Positions 14,040 through 26,283 of a stretch of 64,000 bases of DNA are shown here, piece by piece. A program made the translations under genes and the position numbers. The stretch comes from Thysanoteuthis rhombus (Eukaryota > Mollusca > Cephalopoda > Oegopsida > Thysanoteuthidae). The notes beneath the pieces were generated by a model. It ran no database searches. It saw only the letters and a list, made by a program, of their open reading frames with translations, and was not told where the DNA came from. The stretch lies in assembly GCA_963457665.1 (NCBI GenBank), contig OY735206.1, positions 25,800,210 to 25,864,209 on the forward strand, read 5' to 3'. Numbering within the stretch: the first letter of the stretch is position 1; every line of letters starts with the position of its first letter.

Positions 14040-15300
14040 TTCGGTGCAATAGGCTCTTACAGCACCAACAATAACCCTACCATGAACTTTTTGAATTTTT
14101 CTCTTTTTCATGGGTGGGGGAAAGGTATGGAACGCTGGCCCATGGTCGGCCATGGGGGTCTACATCAAAAGCCAACCCGGTCATTGAAATAACTTCTTTT
14201 GTAACGCTGCGGACGTAGCCTACCTCCGTGGGTAGTATTTGAAACAGGTTCACGATGACAGCAGCGGCATGGAAGAGTTGTGTTCGCACTTGATCTTTTA
14301 AACTTGCTCCTAGAGAATCTCGGATGACATGCTGGAAAACTACAAAGATGCATCAAGCTTTCAAGGGAGAAAACTTTTCAACATTTTGCCTACAACATCG
14401 ATGAAACAACAAGGGAAAAATACCGTCTAAATCACGTTGAATACACCGGTTCTCATACACGATTGCCGAAGTTTAGCAACGTCCAGAGTGGTCAGAATAT
14501 AGATCGATGACCCCCTTGGAATATCACCTCCCATAAGCAATTGGAGACCACTTACAGGTCCTGTTTATGCTAAGCCTCCTGCTAAGCAGGACACCAATCC
14601 GTACACTTTGCTTGATAACACACGCCAAAGACCTTTCTCCCCTATCCTGTTTAACCTTCCAACTGAACAGGCAGCGAGTGCCAAGAAATGACTGAATGGA
14701 ATGAACGTAAATTTGTCAGTTTGATTGAGTCCTTTGCGACCTACGGCAACGGAGGTGTGAAAAAAAATTAGGACAACCATCAGGTGTTTCGGATATCTCC
14801 TAAACACAGTGACGGAATGTGAGCTAAAGTAGTACGGGTACGTTTCACAATCAGCTGGGTCAGACAATTCTTTACAGCGTAGTGCAACAGAGAAAAAAGT
14901 TGATGCAGAAAGAGAATGGTATTGGATGACAGTATCCCGGAATAGACGGGGATGAAATTGAGTACTTGAAATTGAGAAGCCCAGAGTAGAGATGGGTGGA
15001 AAAAGCTTAATGTTAAATCATTTGCAGCACCTTGAATTCTCCTAATTATCAATATACAGTAGACTCGACGGGTTGCCATTATTACGAATCGTTTTTATAA
15101 ATGTTGAGTTCATACGAAGTATATCGACTAGCCATACTATCCTGAGCCGCTTGTGCCCCGATACTCCTCATAAGGGATGATGAAACTTTATAGCCAGATC
15201 GGGCATCTACCAACTGCAAAATGTTCTCATTCCGTAGCGTAATCATACAGTCGGAATATGCCCCCGAAGAATGACAGTACCCCAAAGCTACCTCAAAAGA
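14040..15300. other. Unassigned stretch of visibly higher GC
   Basis: This stretch looks richer in G and C than its surroundings, for example 'GGCCATGGGGGTC' near 14147. It has several overlapping 60-100 codon frames, mainly on the minus strand, but none shows a domain I recognise. It may be an old transposon or a recently arrived low-copy segment. Confidence 0.35.
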
Positions 15301-18192
15301 AAAAAAAACTGCCGAGGAAATGACACCCCTGTCGAACTTACAACCTTAATGTCATGCTCCTTTTCGCACCAGCTCAATGAACTAGAGGATTTAAACCCCT
15401 TGTTTAAATATGTTATCGGCCCGGTGTAAGTCACACTTAGCATTAAGATTTAATAACTCAGGTTCGAGGGTTATTCCGAATATGGACCGTACATTTTCTT
15501 CGAAATGAAGGAGAAACCAAATGTACACAAAGAGTTTACAAGGAAATTATTCGGTAGTACTTCAGGCGATATTATTATAAGCGTTTAATTAGTTTACTTG
15601 TTGAAATATGCACTAAAATCTTGACACGCTGCTGCTGCACACTAATCTCTGAAAATAGTCTTGTGAGAATATAAAGACGAATGTGTCATTGAATAGAACG
15701 ACCACTGTTAAAACGATATTTTGCCGTATGACGATTGAATTCTAAGATTTTCCTCTTTTTATTACCGAGGAGTGTATTAAAAGGATTCACAAACTTTTCT
15801 TCGGTGATTCAACTTCTTGATTTCAATGCCAGTTCTTCCTCTGGAGAAACCAGATGATGTTGGGGCACTTCATTCTTGCTAGGCCAGACATATAATTTGC
15901 AACAGAAACACTAAATTTCTTGCCGGGGAGATAAGGGAAGGATTGGTGTTAGCCACTGGATCTCACTTTAAAAGTAGTAATCATTGGTCAGTGACTCATA
16001 TCGAGCTTTAGAGTAAAATACGAAGAAATCAATATAGTCTTTCTGCTCGACGTAGGAACGTGGGGATTTTAAGTGAAAATCCAATAACAGCAAATACACC
16101 AGATGACAATTTCTTCAAATACTGAATGAAATCATCAGCGAATCAAAATAACTCTATACATGTTCCTGCGGGCCCAGAACGTGTTAAAAGACGTTTGATT
16201 AAGGCATAATTACATGACGTTGATCAAAATATTTACAGCTATTTAATTTCAAAAGGAAATGAAGAAAAAAAGAATGTGTTTTTTTTCGCTCAGAAACTTT
16301 CTACAATCATTGAACACTAGGCAGAATTTCTGGAGGCTCACAGTGCAAAAGCAATTCAAAATATTCTTAGTACGTTGATTTGGCGTGACTTGCAAAAAGG
16401 TTGAGAACCTTAACAGCTATAAGCCTTACTGCTCAATTTTGTATCTCTACTATTATTAAACTCTGCATAAGAATTCGTCTCTTTTTTTTTTTTCATTTAG
16501 ATTTTTAAATTCACGAAATCTGGTACAAAATAACATGCTGTCTTTTGGTCCCAAGCTAGATCCTTTACATACCATGTCTCCGATGACTCGAAACAACAGG
16601 TGCAAAACAACTAAACATTTGCAATAAAAATTAATTTATCTCATTGGAAAGTTTGAGGAACTATTACGTCAGTGTAGTTATCAACAGTGGCTATCTAATA
16701 ATGTATTAATCAAATACGAAGTTACCTCGAGCATACAAGGTCTGTCTAGAAAATACTGGGGCTGATTGTTCAAGAATATCTATTATCCATCAAAATATCT
16801 CCTTTGGATAACGACTCATCGTCAGATACTCCTGAGAACAGAATTTGAAGTCTTCGATCTTTTGGTCTGCCCCGACCTATAACGACTCCGGATTTATGTT
16901 TTGATTTTTGTGAACAGGAGAAAAAAAAGCAGGATGGATAGAGAAATGTGAACTGAAGAGATATGGATGGAGTCAAATGCAATCTAGAACAGGAGAAAGA
17001 TTTACACTCTATTCTGGGTATTTCTTCAATGCAAAGGAATGTCATGTCCAAGTAACACATTTTCGAAATGAAAATATAGGAATTACCGAATAAAAGCAGA
17101 GTATAATGAACCAGACATTCCTCAACTCGTTTTGTCCTTTGGTGGGAGGTCGCCCCAGGTGGTTAGCATAACAATTTCTATTCCCTTCACTGTCCCTTGA
17201 ATGAGTTTTGAACTGGTTCCAAGACCATAAAAATCTTGTCCCAAGATCATGAAAATTTAGTTTTGTGCTGCGAAAACCATGTCTGCCAAACTTGATTTAA
17301 AATTGTCGGTGACAGTTGCTGATTTACCCAGTTAACTGAAAGATGATAGATATACATTACACATATCCAATAGAAGTAACTTTTGTGATTGTTTTGATTT
17401 GTATAGCTTCTTGATGATATTACAAGTTTCATTTTACAAGAACATTCTACTCGAGGCCATCACAGACTTAATTTCGAACAAGGAAAGACTGATCATTATT
17501 CAAAGATGCTTGAAGTACATCTACGATACATTAAATCGATGAGTCTGCGATGCAACTACAAATCATGGATTCTTCAGTACGATACAGACACCAAACGTCC
17601 AAGTGAGGAATGGCATACAAGTGAGTCACAACGTCCAAAGAAAGCAATACGAGCAAATCCATGATCAAATAGTCACTCATTTGTTTTTCCAATCGTTGTG
17701 ATATTGTTCATAAGATGTTCGACGGACAATCGATCAAATTTACTACTGTTAAGTATTTGAACGACTCAGAATATGATCATTCTTATCAGGATCGATATAG
17801 CTGACTTTTAGTTGCTTCTTCATGATAACGCCCCTAGTCACGAAATACTCTCTTTGAACGAGATGTCGGCCAAAAGAAATATCTCTGTGGTACTATGACC
17901 CCTCATGAACTGAGTCTTTGGTTTCACTTCCTGTTTTTGATTATCAAAACTGTAACCTCTGGGCACCTTTGGCAAAGGGTTAAAGAATCTGGCATGTCAT
18001 GAGGAGTCAACTGTAGGCAGTATCAGAAGTATCTTCTAGGACTGTTTTAACTCTAAAAACAACGTCGTTGTGTTAGGAATATAATAAAGTTAATTGATGT
18101 TTGTTGAGTCTCATTACTTTTTAGACAGAGTGCGTTCATCAACGATTATGTCCATCAGTTTTAAAGCTAGGTTGGCAGATATGGTTTTTATT
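15301..18192. other. Unassigned sequence
   Basis: No gene, RNA or repeat identified. Frames are under 100 codons and featureless. Confidence 0.45.
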
Positions 18193-18432
18193 GCAGGACC
18201 ACATTTTGGTTTTCGTGGGACCACATTTGGATGGTCTTTACACCAAATCTGCATGGTCTGTATATGGTTTTGGGACCAAATTGTATGATCTTTGGGCCGA
18301 GGATATATTGGCTTCTAGAACGAAAATTGCGTGGTCTCTTAGTCAAATTTGAATGGTGTTTGGACCAAATTCTCATTATCTTTGGACCAAATTCAGAATA
18401 GTCTTTGGGCTAAATCATGTAATTTCAGTATG
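18193..18432 (+). repeat. Degenerate ~24-bp minisatellite
   Basis: About ten diverged units of roughly 22-31 bases share the core 'TGGTCTTTGGACCAAATTTG'. Clear units start near 18222, 18271, 18360 and 18382. The core holds the near-palindrome TTTGGACCAAA. Divergence between units suggests an old array. Confidence 0.7.
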
Positions 18433-19074
18433 GAAAACGATCAGATGACTTTTTCTTTCAATCATATAGCTAAACTCTCAGGGATACTGGATGATTATAC
18501 ATTTTTTGAAAATGCATTCATCATGTATACTTATGTTATATGTCATCATTTATGATTTAAAGAATACGTTTTTTTAATTTTCTTTTGGAACCAAATGATT
18601 ATGTTAGGAATGAAATAGCTGTTTTGAAAAAAAATGACAGCCATGTTTCAGATGCGATATCCAACAAAGTCACTTCACCCGCCTATATTGGTTAATCTGT
18701 TCCTTGGCTGATGCTCAACATTCATCACCGTGTGTCATACTTGCAAAAACTTGTGTTTATCTGTATCAACAGACGATTGTAAAATCATAAACATATGGAA
18801 TCTAGCTTCAACAAAATATCTGTATCATAGAAAGATTTTCAATCGTAACTGTTGGGTTGGGGTGAAATATGAGAAGCAACGGTGAGCAACAAGGGCCATT
18901 GAAAATATATCCCTTATTACGAAATGTCAACCAAAACTATCACCAAAACATAGATTTCTTCAGTTCTCATGTTGGTATGTCTGACTGGCTCTATGCATGC
19001 ATATGTGTATATGTGTATGTACTAAGCACACAGTCCGTATCAAATGATCTAGAGGGCTGAATATTTAAACATTC

Positions 19075-19076
<2 letters not shown>
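18433..19076. other. Unassigned AT-rich sequence
   Basis: No gene or recognised repeat seen. Confidence 0.5.
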
Positions 19077-19129
<53 letters not shown>

Positions 19130-19151
19130 AAAGAGAGAGAGAGAGAGAGAT

Positions 19152-19187
<36 letters not shown>
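19077..19187. repeat. (TA)n(GA)n microsatellite
   Basis: About 14 TA units pass into a (GA)n block to 19187, interrupted twice by 'TAAAGA'. Confidence 0.95.
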
Positions 19188-19188
<1 letters not shown>

Positions 19189-22039
19189 AATCTGTTTGTC
19201 CTTTTGAAACTCCTCCCAAAAAGAGTTTCAGTTGGGAATCCAATTTGCAATGCAAGTTTATGTTAAATTCATCAGTTGGTTTGTATCTTTCTGAATTCAG
19301 AGTGTTACTCTTAAAAAAAAATTCATTCATCACTGCCGAACGAAAGTGATTAATCCTTTCTGATTTTTCAGTTGATTACCTTCAACATGATGTGTGGCCA
19401 AAAGACGTTCGTAAAGTGACAGCTCTCATTGTATTACGAATCTGGCCGGTTAATACTAAAGTTTGCTCTTTATCCAACGCTTCGCAAACCTTTTTATGAG
19501 AACTTATATTAATGAATGCGATAACCATCTGAGGAAAAGTCTCCTCATGTGCCTATGGGAATCTTTGAAGAGCAAATTATCATTTCTATAATACTTGAGT
19601 TTTATTAATCTTTGTTATGGAGGAAGAAATCATCATGCCTGGAGGTCCGTGTTGACAATAACAATCTTAGATGACAGCTGATAAATAAAAGGTTATATCA
19701 GTATTCTAGATCACAAACAAAAAATAGCAACTTATGTGGACCAATAAAATATCTGGTGTACTTCATTGGACATGCATGCCATGGGCACACCGTTTCTGTC
19801 AATCAATAAATAACCCTAAATTAATTACTTGGTCTGCACAAACTTCTATATAAAAGCTTTTCAAAATTGCCACCTTTTCCTCCGAGAGCTTCTCATATTT
19901 TACCAACATGTTGCCATTTGTTGCTTACACACACAGCAGATAAATTAATGGCTTGTCATGTCGATCATCTAAACGGAATACGAAAGATGTACCTATAAAT
20001 CCTTTTGTTACACTGATAAGTTGGTTTGAAACGATATGAATCGTCAGGTTCACAGAACGCTCGTAATTGCAAAGTATCTTTCCGATGAATTATTTACCAA
20101 TTTAACTCTTGATAATCGAATCAAAGGAAATAAAAAAAATGAAAATTACAAAAAAAAACTCTGATCAGAAATTTAACATCACAGTCGATAACTGAACAAC
20201 AATAGCGACAAAATATGTAATCATGTAAAAAATTCCCTCGATGGATAAATACAGTCAGAGCAAATTCTATTCATGACATCGCAGACGGGAAAGCAACTCA
20301 CATGAAGTAAAAATAACATCTAGAAACATCTAAATAATGGGATAACCCAGGAAAATAAGATCTAAAAAAGGTTTAAAATTCACGAAAAAGTTTTTAGAGG
20401 TGGTCAAGTGGAGTAATGTTACCAATTCTCAAGTATATAGACAAAACAGTTTGGCCTTGAGCATTGGAACGAATCAACACGGAAAATTGACTGACGTACA
20501 AACACATTCACGTGTAAAAGAAAGGATGAAAAAAACATGTGCCAACGTGGCGACGGTTGTTCGATTTCATCCTCAGCATGAATTTGAAAGACTATCATTT
20601 AGACTCTTTACGCAATCGTGTATTGATATTTACTTAGTCTTGTCAAGTTCTTCTGAACCTGTAGCGTAAGATGACACACCAAGAAATACATTTGACGTGG
20701 CATCAAAACGATAAAAAATGAAATGAATGATGCCAAAACATTTCAGCTATCAAGAGACAAAAATTTCTCACTACAATACTAAGATGCAACCCAATTACCC
20801 TTTTCACTTTTTGATCCGTCGCAAAATGTTAAAATATTGCAAAATATAGAAACAATACTCTTAGACTTGAAACTCTATTGTAGTAGTGGGATAGATGCAA
20901 CACTTGCACTGGACATGTTCAACGATAAAAATACAGGTTTGCATATTGAGAAAAAATACAGAGCACACTCAAAGATACTTTTGGTATACTTTTGTGCTGC
21001 GGTACAGAGTTTGGGAACAATTCATACAAAGTATTACTTTAAAAAGCACAAGAAAAAAGCGGCATTTGAAAAGCTGTCAACGTCTTGGATTTATATTCTA
21101 ACATAGGAAAAACATCTGCACAATACAACACACAGTGCCAGACAAGTGTCTCTGTGTTTATGTAGGCATCTACGAAAACTTGTAGACATGACCGAACAAA
21201 AATTATTCGAGTTGCTTCTGTTGTTCTACTTGATTCTGGAGAAACATATCCGTGAGCAGAATATTACCCTATTAAGATATCTCTTGGTCGAGTGGTACTA
21301 GGGAAATCATGGATGCTGGTTCAATGGAAGAGACGGATAGATGACAACACAAGGCTGAATTCATAGTGAAAAAGAAACAATATAAAATAGCGCCCCCCCA
21401 CCTGAAAGTTAAAATGGAGCAAGAACAATGCGTCCCCGTATATAGGAGGGGGTTCGAAATTTCAAGAAAGTTGATGAGTAAGACAGATATATATATATAG
21501 AAGTTAAAGGTTATTACGAAAAAAAGATGTAAAAAATCTGTAATGAAAGCATTAGTCAAAAAAATTTCAGAAAATAATAAGTTTGATACCCCTTTGTGAA
21601 AGGAGCTATAAAATACTGTGCATTTGCTTATACTGCTCTCAAACAAGTAAATAATCCGGAAAACAAGCAGCTATCAAATACGAGTAGATCATTTACAACA
21701 TTTTTAGATTTCTTTTTAGAAAAAAATTCAAAAAATGTTTAATGTCTCAGACTGTAGTTTAACCTCATTATACAAAATAGTTTTTATCACTGCTAGTAGA
21801 TTTAGATGTTAGTTTTGAAATATCTCATACATCTCTAATTAACGTCAAATTGACTGTCTGTCTGTCCTACTTATGTTAAACAAAAGAGAAAGGGAGGAAG
21901 AAAAAGAAGAAAGGCACGATCTTATTATTTGGCATAACGTCAGTAAAAAGGTAAGATGCTTTGAAATATTTCTACCAACCTATATTGATATGATGATAGA
22001 AAAGGAGCCAAAAATAGTAAAAAAATTGCTGAATTTACG
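19188..22039. other. Unassigned sequence
   Basis: The 124-codon minus-strand frame at 21272-21646 is among the longer open stretches but shows no domain. Another frame pair near 20837-21106 is also unrecognised. No gene called. Confidence 0.45.
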
Positions 22040-22082
22040 ATTTCTTTAATGTCGTATCGCGATATTTTACAAATATGAGGAT

Positions 22083-22085
<3 letters not shown>
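22040..22085. repeat. Short repeat shared with 4745-4795
   Basis: 'TATCGCGATATTTTACAAA' followed by 'TATGAGGATCAAT' parallels the earlier copy. Here the (TA)n array starts exactly after 'GGATCAA'. Confidence 0.35.
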
Positions 22086-22162
<77 letters not shown>

Positions 22163-22163
22163 A
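22086..22163. repeat. (TA)n(TG)n microsatellite
   Basis: About 28 TA units followed by about 10 TG units. Confidence 0.95.
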
Positions 22164-22819
22164 TGTATATAGTGCTATCACAGGCATTTTTCCCCACTTG
22201 ATATTATCTTTGGGGCTTTGTTTCTTCTAGGAAATCTATTTGTAATTCCTGAATAAAATTCACTAGTAGCAGTTCGTATACAAGTGTGACAAGCAAAATA
22301 CGGCAAAATCCTCGTCATAAAAATTCCTGCACGTCGTTCTTTTTTTTTTTTTTGTGAATCAGAAAAAAGTGGTCAGAAAAAACTACCATAGAAAGATCTG
22401 GGCAGATTTTCATACGCAATGACGTTCTGATAACTGAACCCAATATCAACCAGATGGCAACATATCTGCTGTCGAACATGCGAGCATATTTTTGCCTCTA
22501 TGTGATAAACGTTACCAGGACAATACCATACATTGCAAAATTATTTGCCCAGGATACAATTTTACCTTCGAACAGGACGGATCGTTGTGTATAGAGTACG
22601 CTTAAAAAAAAAAGGGCAAAGTATCGAAATCTGTGGTGAAACCTAAAACCTGTAATGTTTAAAGGTCATTTAAGATTAAAGACATAGAATTTCGAGAGCA
22701 ATGAAATTATGAACTGGCTACAGAGTTCTATATGATTGGGAATAACAAATAGAAAAGGGATAAATATAAATAGGGAAAGGAACGAGACGATGGTTAAAAA
22801 AAGGAGTAGGTAAAAAAAT
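22164..22819. other. Unassigned sequence
   Basis: No gene or recognised repeat seen. Poly-T and poly-A runs occur near 22340 and 22605. Confidence 0.45.
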
Positions 22820-23175
22820 GTAAAACAGGTCTGGTTAGTCACGGAACAGAAACCGTTATGCAACGATTATTGTTTGACAGCATTGCTGAGGTGATCAATT
22901 AAAGAGTTGTGTCCAATGAGTGAGTAACTTCGCTCACCTTTTTGGGACAGTGATTACTAAAATATCTTGATTTAAAAAAAACAAGGCAAACAAAAACTGA
23001 AGGAATCGATTTAGCATGAGTCTACATTGCAATTGGTGTGGCTTGTACTTATTATATATACATAGCAAATAAACCAGACAGTCGAAACACGTAGGTGGAC
23101 TAGGCTGAAAACCAAGAGAAAACCATGGTGATATTTTGGATGACAGTCTCAGTTGATGGTTTCTGATAGAGAATT
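22820..23175 (+). repeat. Dispersed repeat family X
   Basis: It starts with 'GGTCTGGTTAGTCACGGAAC', then 'TTTGACAGCATTGCTGAGG', 'TGATCAATTAAAGAG' and 'ATGAGTGAGTAACTTC'. It ends with 'GATGACAGTCTCAGTTGATG'. These blocks occur in the same order at 5160-5735 and 8175-8610. Small minus-strand frames overlap it but carry no known motif. Confidence 0.45.
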
Positions 23176-23524
23176 GAGAGAGGCACGGAAATACTAGATG
23201 AGACACATAGTAAATAAGAAAACCGGTCAGAAATGTTCTCAAGCCAAATGAATGGCTTGAAAAAATAATTAATACGTATTGAGAGAACACAACTTCTTCT
23301 CACATTGTAAACTATCAAAAATTTTGATAAAATTTTAAAAAACACGAAAACAAGAAAAACAATGTAGAACTCTTCAAATGTAGAAATATTCACTATATTC
23401 CCGGAAACATGGAATCACCTTTTTTTTTATATCATTTTCCATCGTTAACGTTTCATTTCTTTTCAAAGTGAGTGATAAAAATATTTCTTGGTCCAAAATT
23501 TGATCTTTCCTTTTGTGAAACACT
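23176..23524. other. Unassigned AT-rich sequence
   Basis: No gene or recognised repeat seen. Confidence 0.5.
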
Positions 23525-24185
23525 TGCTATCCAACCGAATTTCTTTGAAATGCTTTCGGAACATTCAGAGATATTATGAGGGCAGAGAAATTGGCTAACG
23601 GACTCGAATGAATATACATACCCCTGCCAACTCAGGCTGCAGTGAACCCGCTTTCAAGTAAGCAACAAACGTTGATATGTGTGAGACTTGATTGATTGTA
23701 GAATTCGTTGATAAATAGACAAGTGTGAAATGAATCCATACACATAAACCTTGAAAGCGTTCATGCATACAAATATTTAGGAACGAACAATAGATCAGTA
23801 GTAAAGAGGAACTACACATTCACATCCGGAATTATTCTGCGGGGAGTGAAAAGAGGATAGATATTTCATGATATTGCTAAAAATCCACGAGAAGCCGTCA
23901 TAATTTCGCTCTAGAAAATGTTGATGCCCTCCCACCTGTGCACATTTTACACTCCTTGAACCAAGAACAAAATCGCCAGACAGGTCATCTTTTTTGATTT
24001 TGGAAGAAGAAATTTCCTGGATCCGTCCAAAAGTTCAATCACTTGTAGCTTATTTGTAGCTTATCGTCCACTCCTTAACAAAGAAATTACTAAATATTCA
24101 TCGATAACCTTTGCATGTATTGTTTTTACGGGAAGACGGACCGACACACACGGGTGAATTTATATACGTCTTCTAACTCTGTTGT
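23525..24185 (+). repeat. Dispersed non-coding repeat, family Y (two pieces)
   Basis: A first piece at 23535-23585 reads 'TTTCGGAACATTCAGAGATA' then 'TTATGAGGGCAGAG', resembling the end of the family. The second piece at 23860-24185 holds 'AAATTTCCTGGATCCGTCC' and ends 'GGGAAGACGGACCGACACAC' with 'GGGTGAATTTATA'. Both blocks recur in order at 3277-3615 and 49616-50285. Non-coding. Confidence 0.4.
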
Positions 24186-26235
24186 AAGATGTACAGAACA
24201 ATACCATTTCACAAAATCGTAGCGCAGACGATTATGTGGGTTGTTGCCAAAGCAAAAACAGAGCACCACCATCCCAACCTGCATAAATTATAGTTCAAAA
24301 CTACATTTTACTGACATAGTACTGGAATATATTTGTATACACTTGAATTGCCTAAATAGTAATTCAGTCTTTCGGTATTTTGTTTTCATGAATTCAGTGA
24401 TAGTGCATATCTATCCATGGAAGAATTCAATTTTTCGTCCAATCTCCCTGAATGTTGGAGGAGTCCCTCGAGGAACCATGCTCTGCTGGGTCCCCGAATC
24501 TTTTGGAATCTCTCCTTAGGTCACTGGGCAACAGTGTTTGGCTTGCGTGACATCCTACGACACCGAGAGACAATCCAAGATGCCATTTACTCAATCTGGG
24601 AACACTCTGGTGAGAATCAATGAGGACTGTTAGATATTGCGTGACTTTTGTCATGTGCATATGATCAAAATCCAGAATAGGTTCTTGCTTTTATAAATGA
24701 TAGAAAGAGCTGCTGCCAACTCAAAGCATCACTGTCAATCTTACCCTCACGGATCCGCCCACGAAAAGAGCCAAAACAACTGCAGACCTCAGAATGAATG
24801 CCATAAAGGGTGAGAAAATATGAAGACTCTCTGGTAGCTAAGATACGGTGGAAATATAAAGTTCAGGGAAATGGTAAGAGTATCAGTTGACCTCGAATAT
24901 CAAGAAAAACTAAGATGAAAATAAGATGATGAATAAATTCCTCTGGACTGTTGTTCTCATCTTTTGAACACAGCATACCGGCTGTTGTAGTCCATTGAAT
25001 ACTTCACTGTCTTAATTGGAGGTATTTTTTCATGCCGAGTTGGAGGGCCTCTATTAAAATCTCCTGTCAGATCGTCCCTAATTTGTGATTAAATCTTGGG
25101 TTGGAGGTTATATTCTGGGCAAAACAATATTGTTGACCTCTTCCTATTTCAGAATCCGACTGAAAAGGTATCGTTCAAAAGATGAATAGAAATGCAGCCA
25201 ACGGCCTGGTATGAACTTTTACATGATGATGATTCTTCATCTCAATTCCAGATTGATATTAGATGAGGTAGGACCTGATGAAAGGGTTGGAATTGTGCAG
25301 GTCACAGTATATGGGGTTTGCTAATTAGAGAGGGAGGTGCTGAATTTTGCGGGGGATTTGCTCTCAATCTGTCTCCGTCAATGACTGTAGAGCGATGGAG
25401 TTGCATGTCGCAACAAAACTCTTTGGTAAGCCGAACGGAAGAAGCAATTACCAATGATTTATATGGGAAATTTTCGTAGTGTTCCACCAACCCCCCAACC
25501 CCCATGAAAAATACTGGTATAGTAGGCTGGGTCAACAAATGTCGGAGTTTTGGGAAGCAAAGGATACTTTGGTTTAGAAAAATTCGGAATATGTTGCCAG
25601 ATGCATCCATTACAGCTTTCAGAAGGAATAGACGAAAAGAACATGTCAGGACATTTTTGCTTTTCTCTCTTTTTTTTTCAAGTGGAAAAGTGGTGCAAAA
25701 TGAAACGCTTGAAAAGCGGAGAAGAACAGTAATTATGCAAGGCTTACCTTATAATGCAATAGTGTAAAGGAAACTTTCGGAGAGCTGGGATGTTCTGCAT
25801 ACTTATTATAGATTACGATTCAATCACTGTTTTCTACCAGTTGCAACAGAATTATTATTATATTAAGACAAGCTACGTCAGCAAGCTTTCCATAAACACT
25901 GAAAATCCGATTAATATGTGCCTCTAGTGTCAGATTTTGCGCATATGGTTATGACATAGATCGACCTTTGTAAATACGAAGGGATTCCTAAAACTCCATC
26001 ATTTTCATAACATAATAAGATTCACATATGCCAGGGGTAAGGGGCATAGAAATTGATGTCAGATGACAAGACACTCCGAAATTCGTTATAGAAAGCAATT
26101 GTTCTTCGTCTTTCTTGGCATATTTCACTTTCATTTTCAATGGATGAAAAACTTTTATTTATTCAAGTGAATGACAAGCAATTTGCATTTATCAAACAAC
26201 AACTAAAAGCTGTCAACAGAATTAATAAATATTCT
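24186..26235. other. Unassigned sequence
   Basis: Frames at 24241-24660 and 25302-25767 overlap on both strands and show no recognised domain. No gene called. Confidence 0.45.
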
Positions 26236-26283
26236 ATACATACATACATACATACATACATACATACATACATACATACATAC
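26236..26283. repeat. (CATA)n microsatellite
   Basis: About twelve perfect tetranucleotide units. Confidence 0.95.

Noticed and set aside
15455-15480. B-box-like GGTTCGAGGGT
   Set aside because: The box is imperfect and no A box lies at a suitable distance.
21272-21646. 124-codon minus-strand open frame
   Set aside because: No domain, no start context or splice support; codon content reflects AT-rich DNA.
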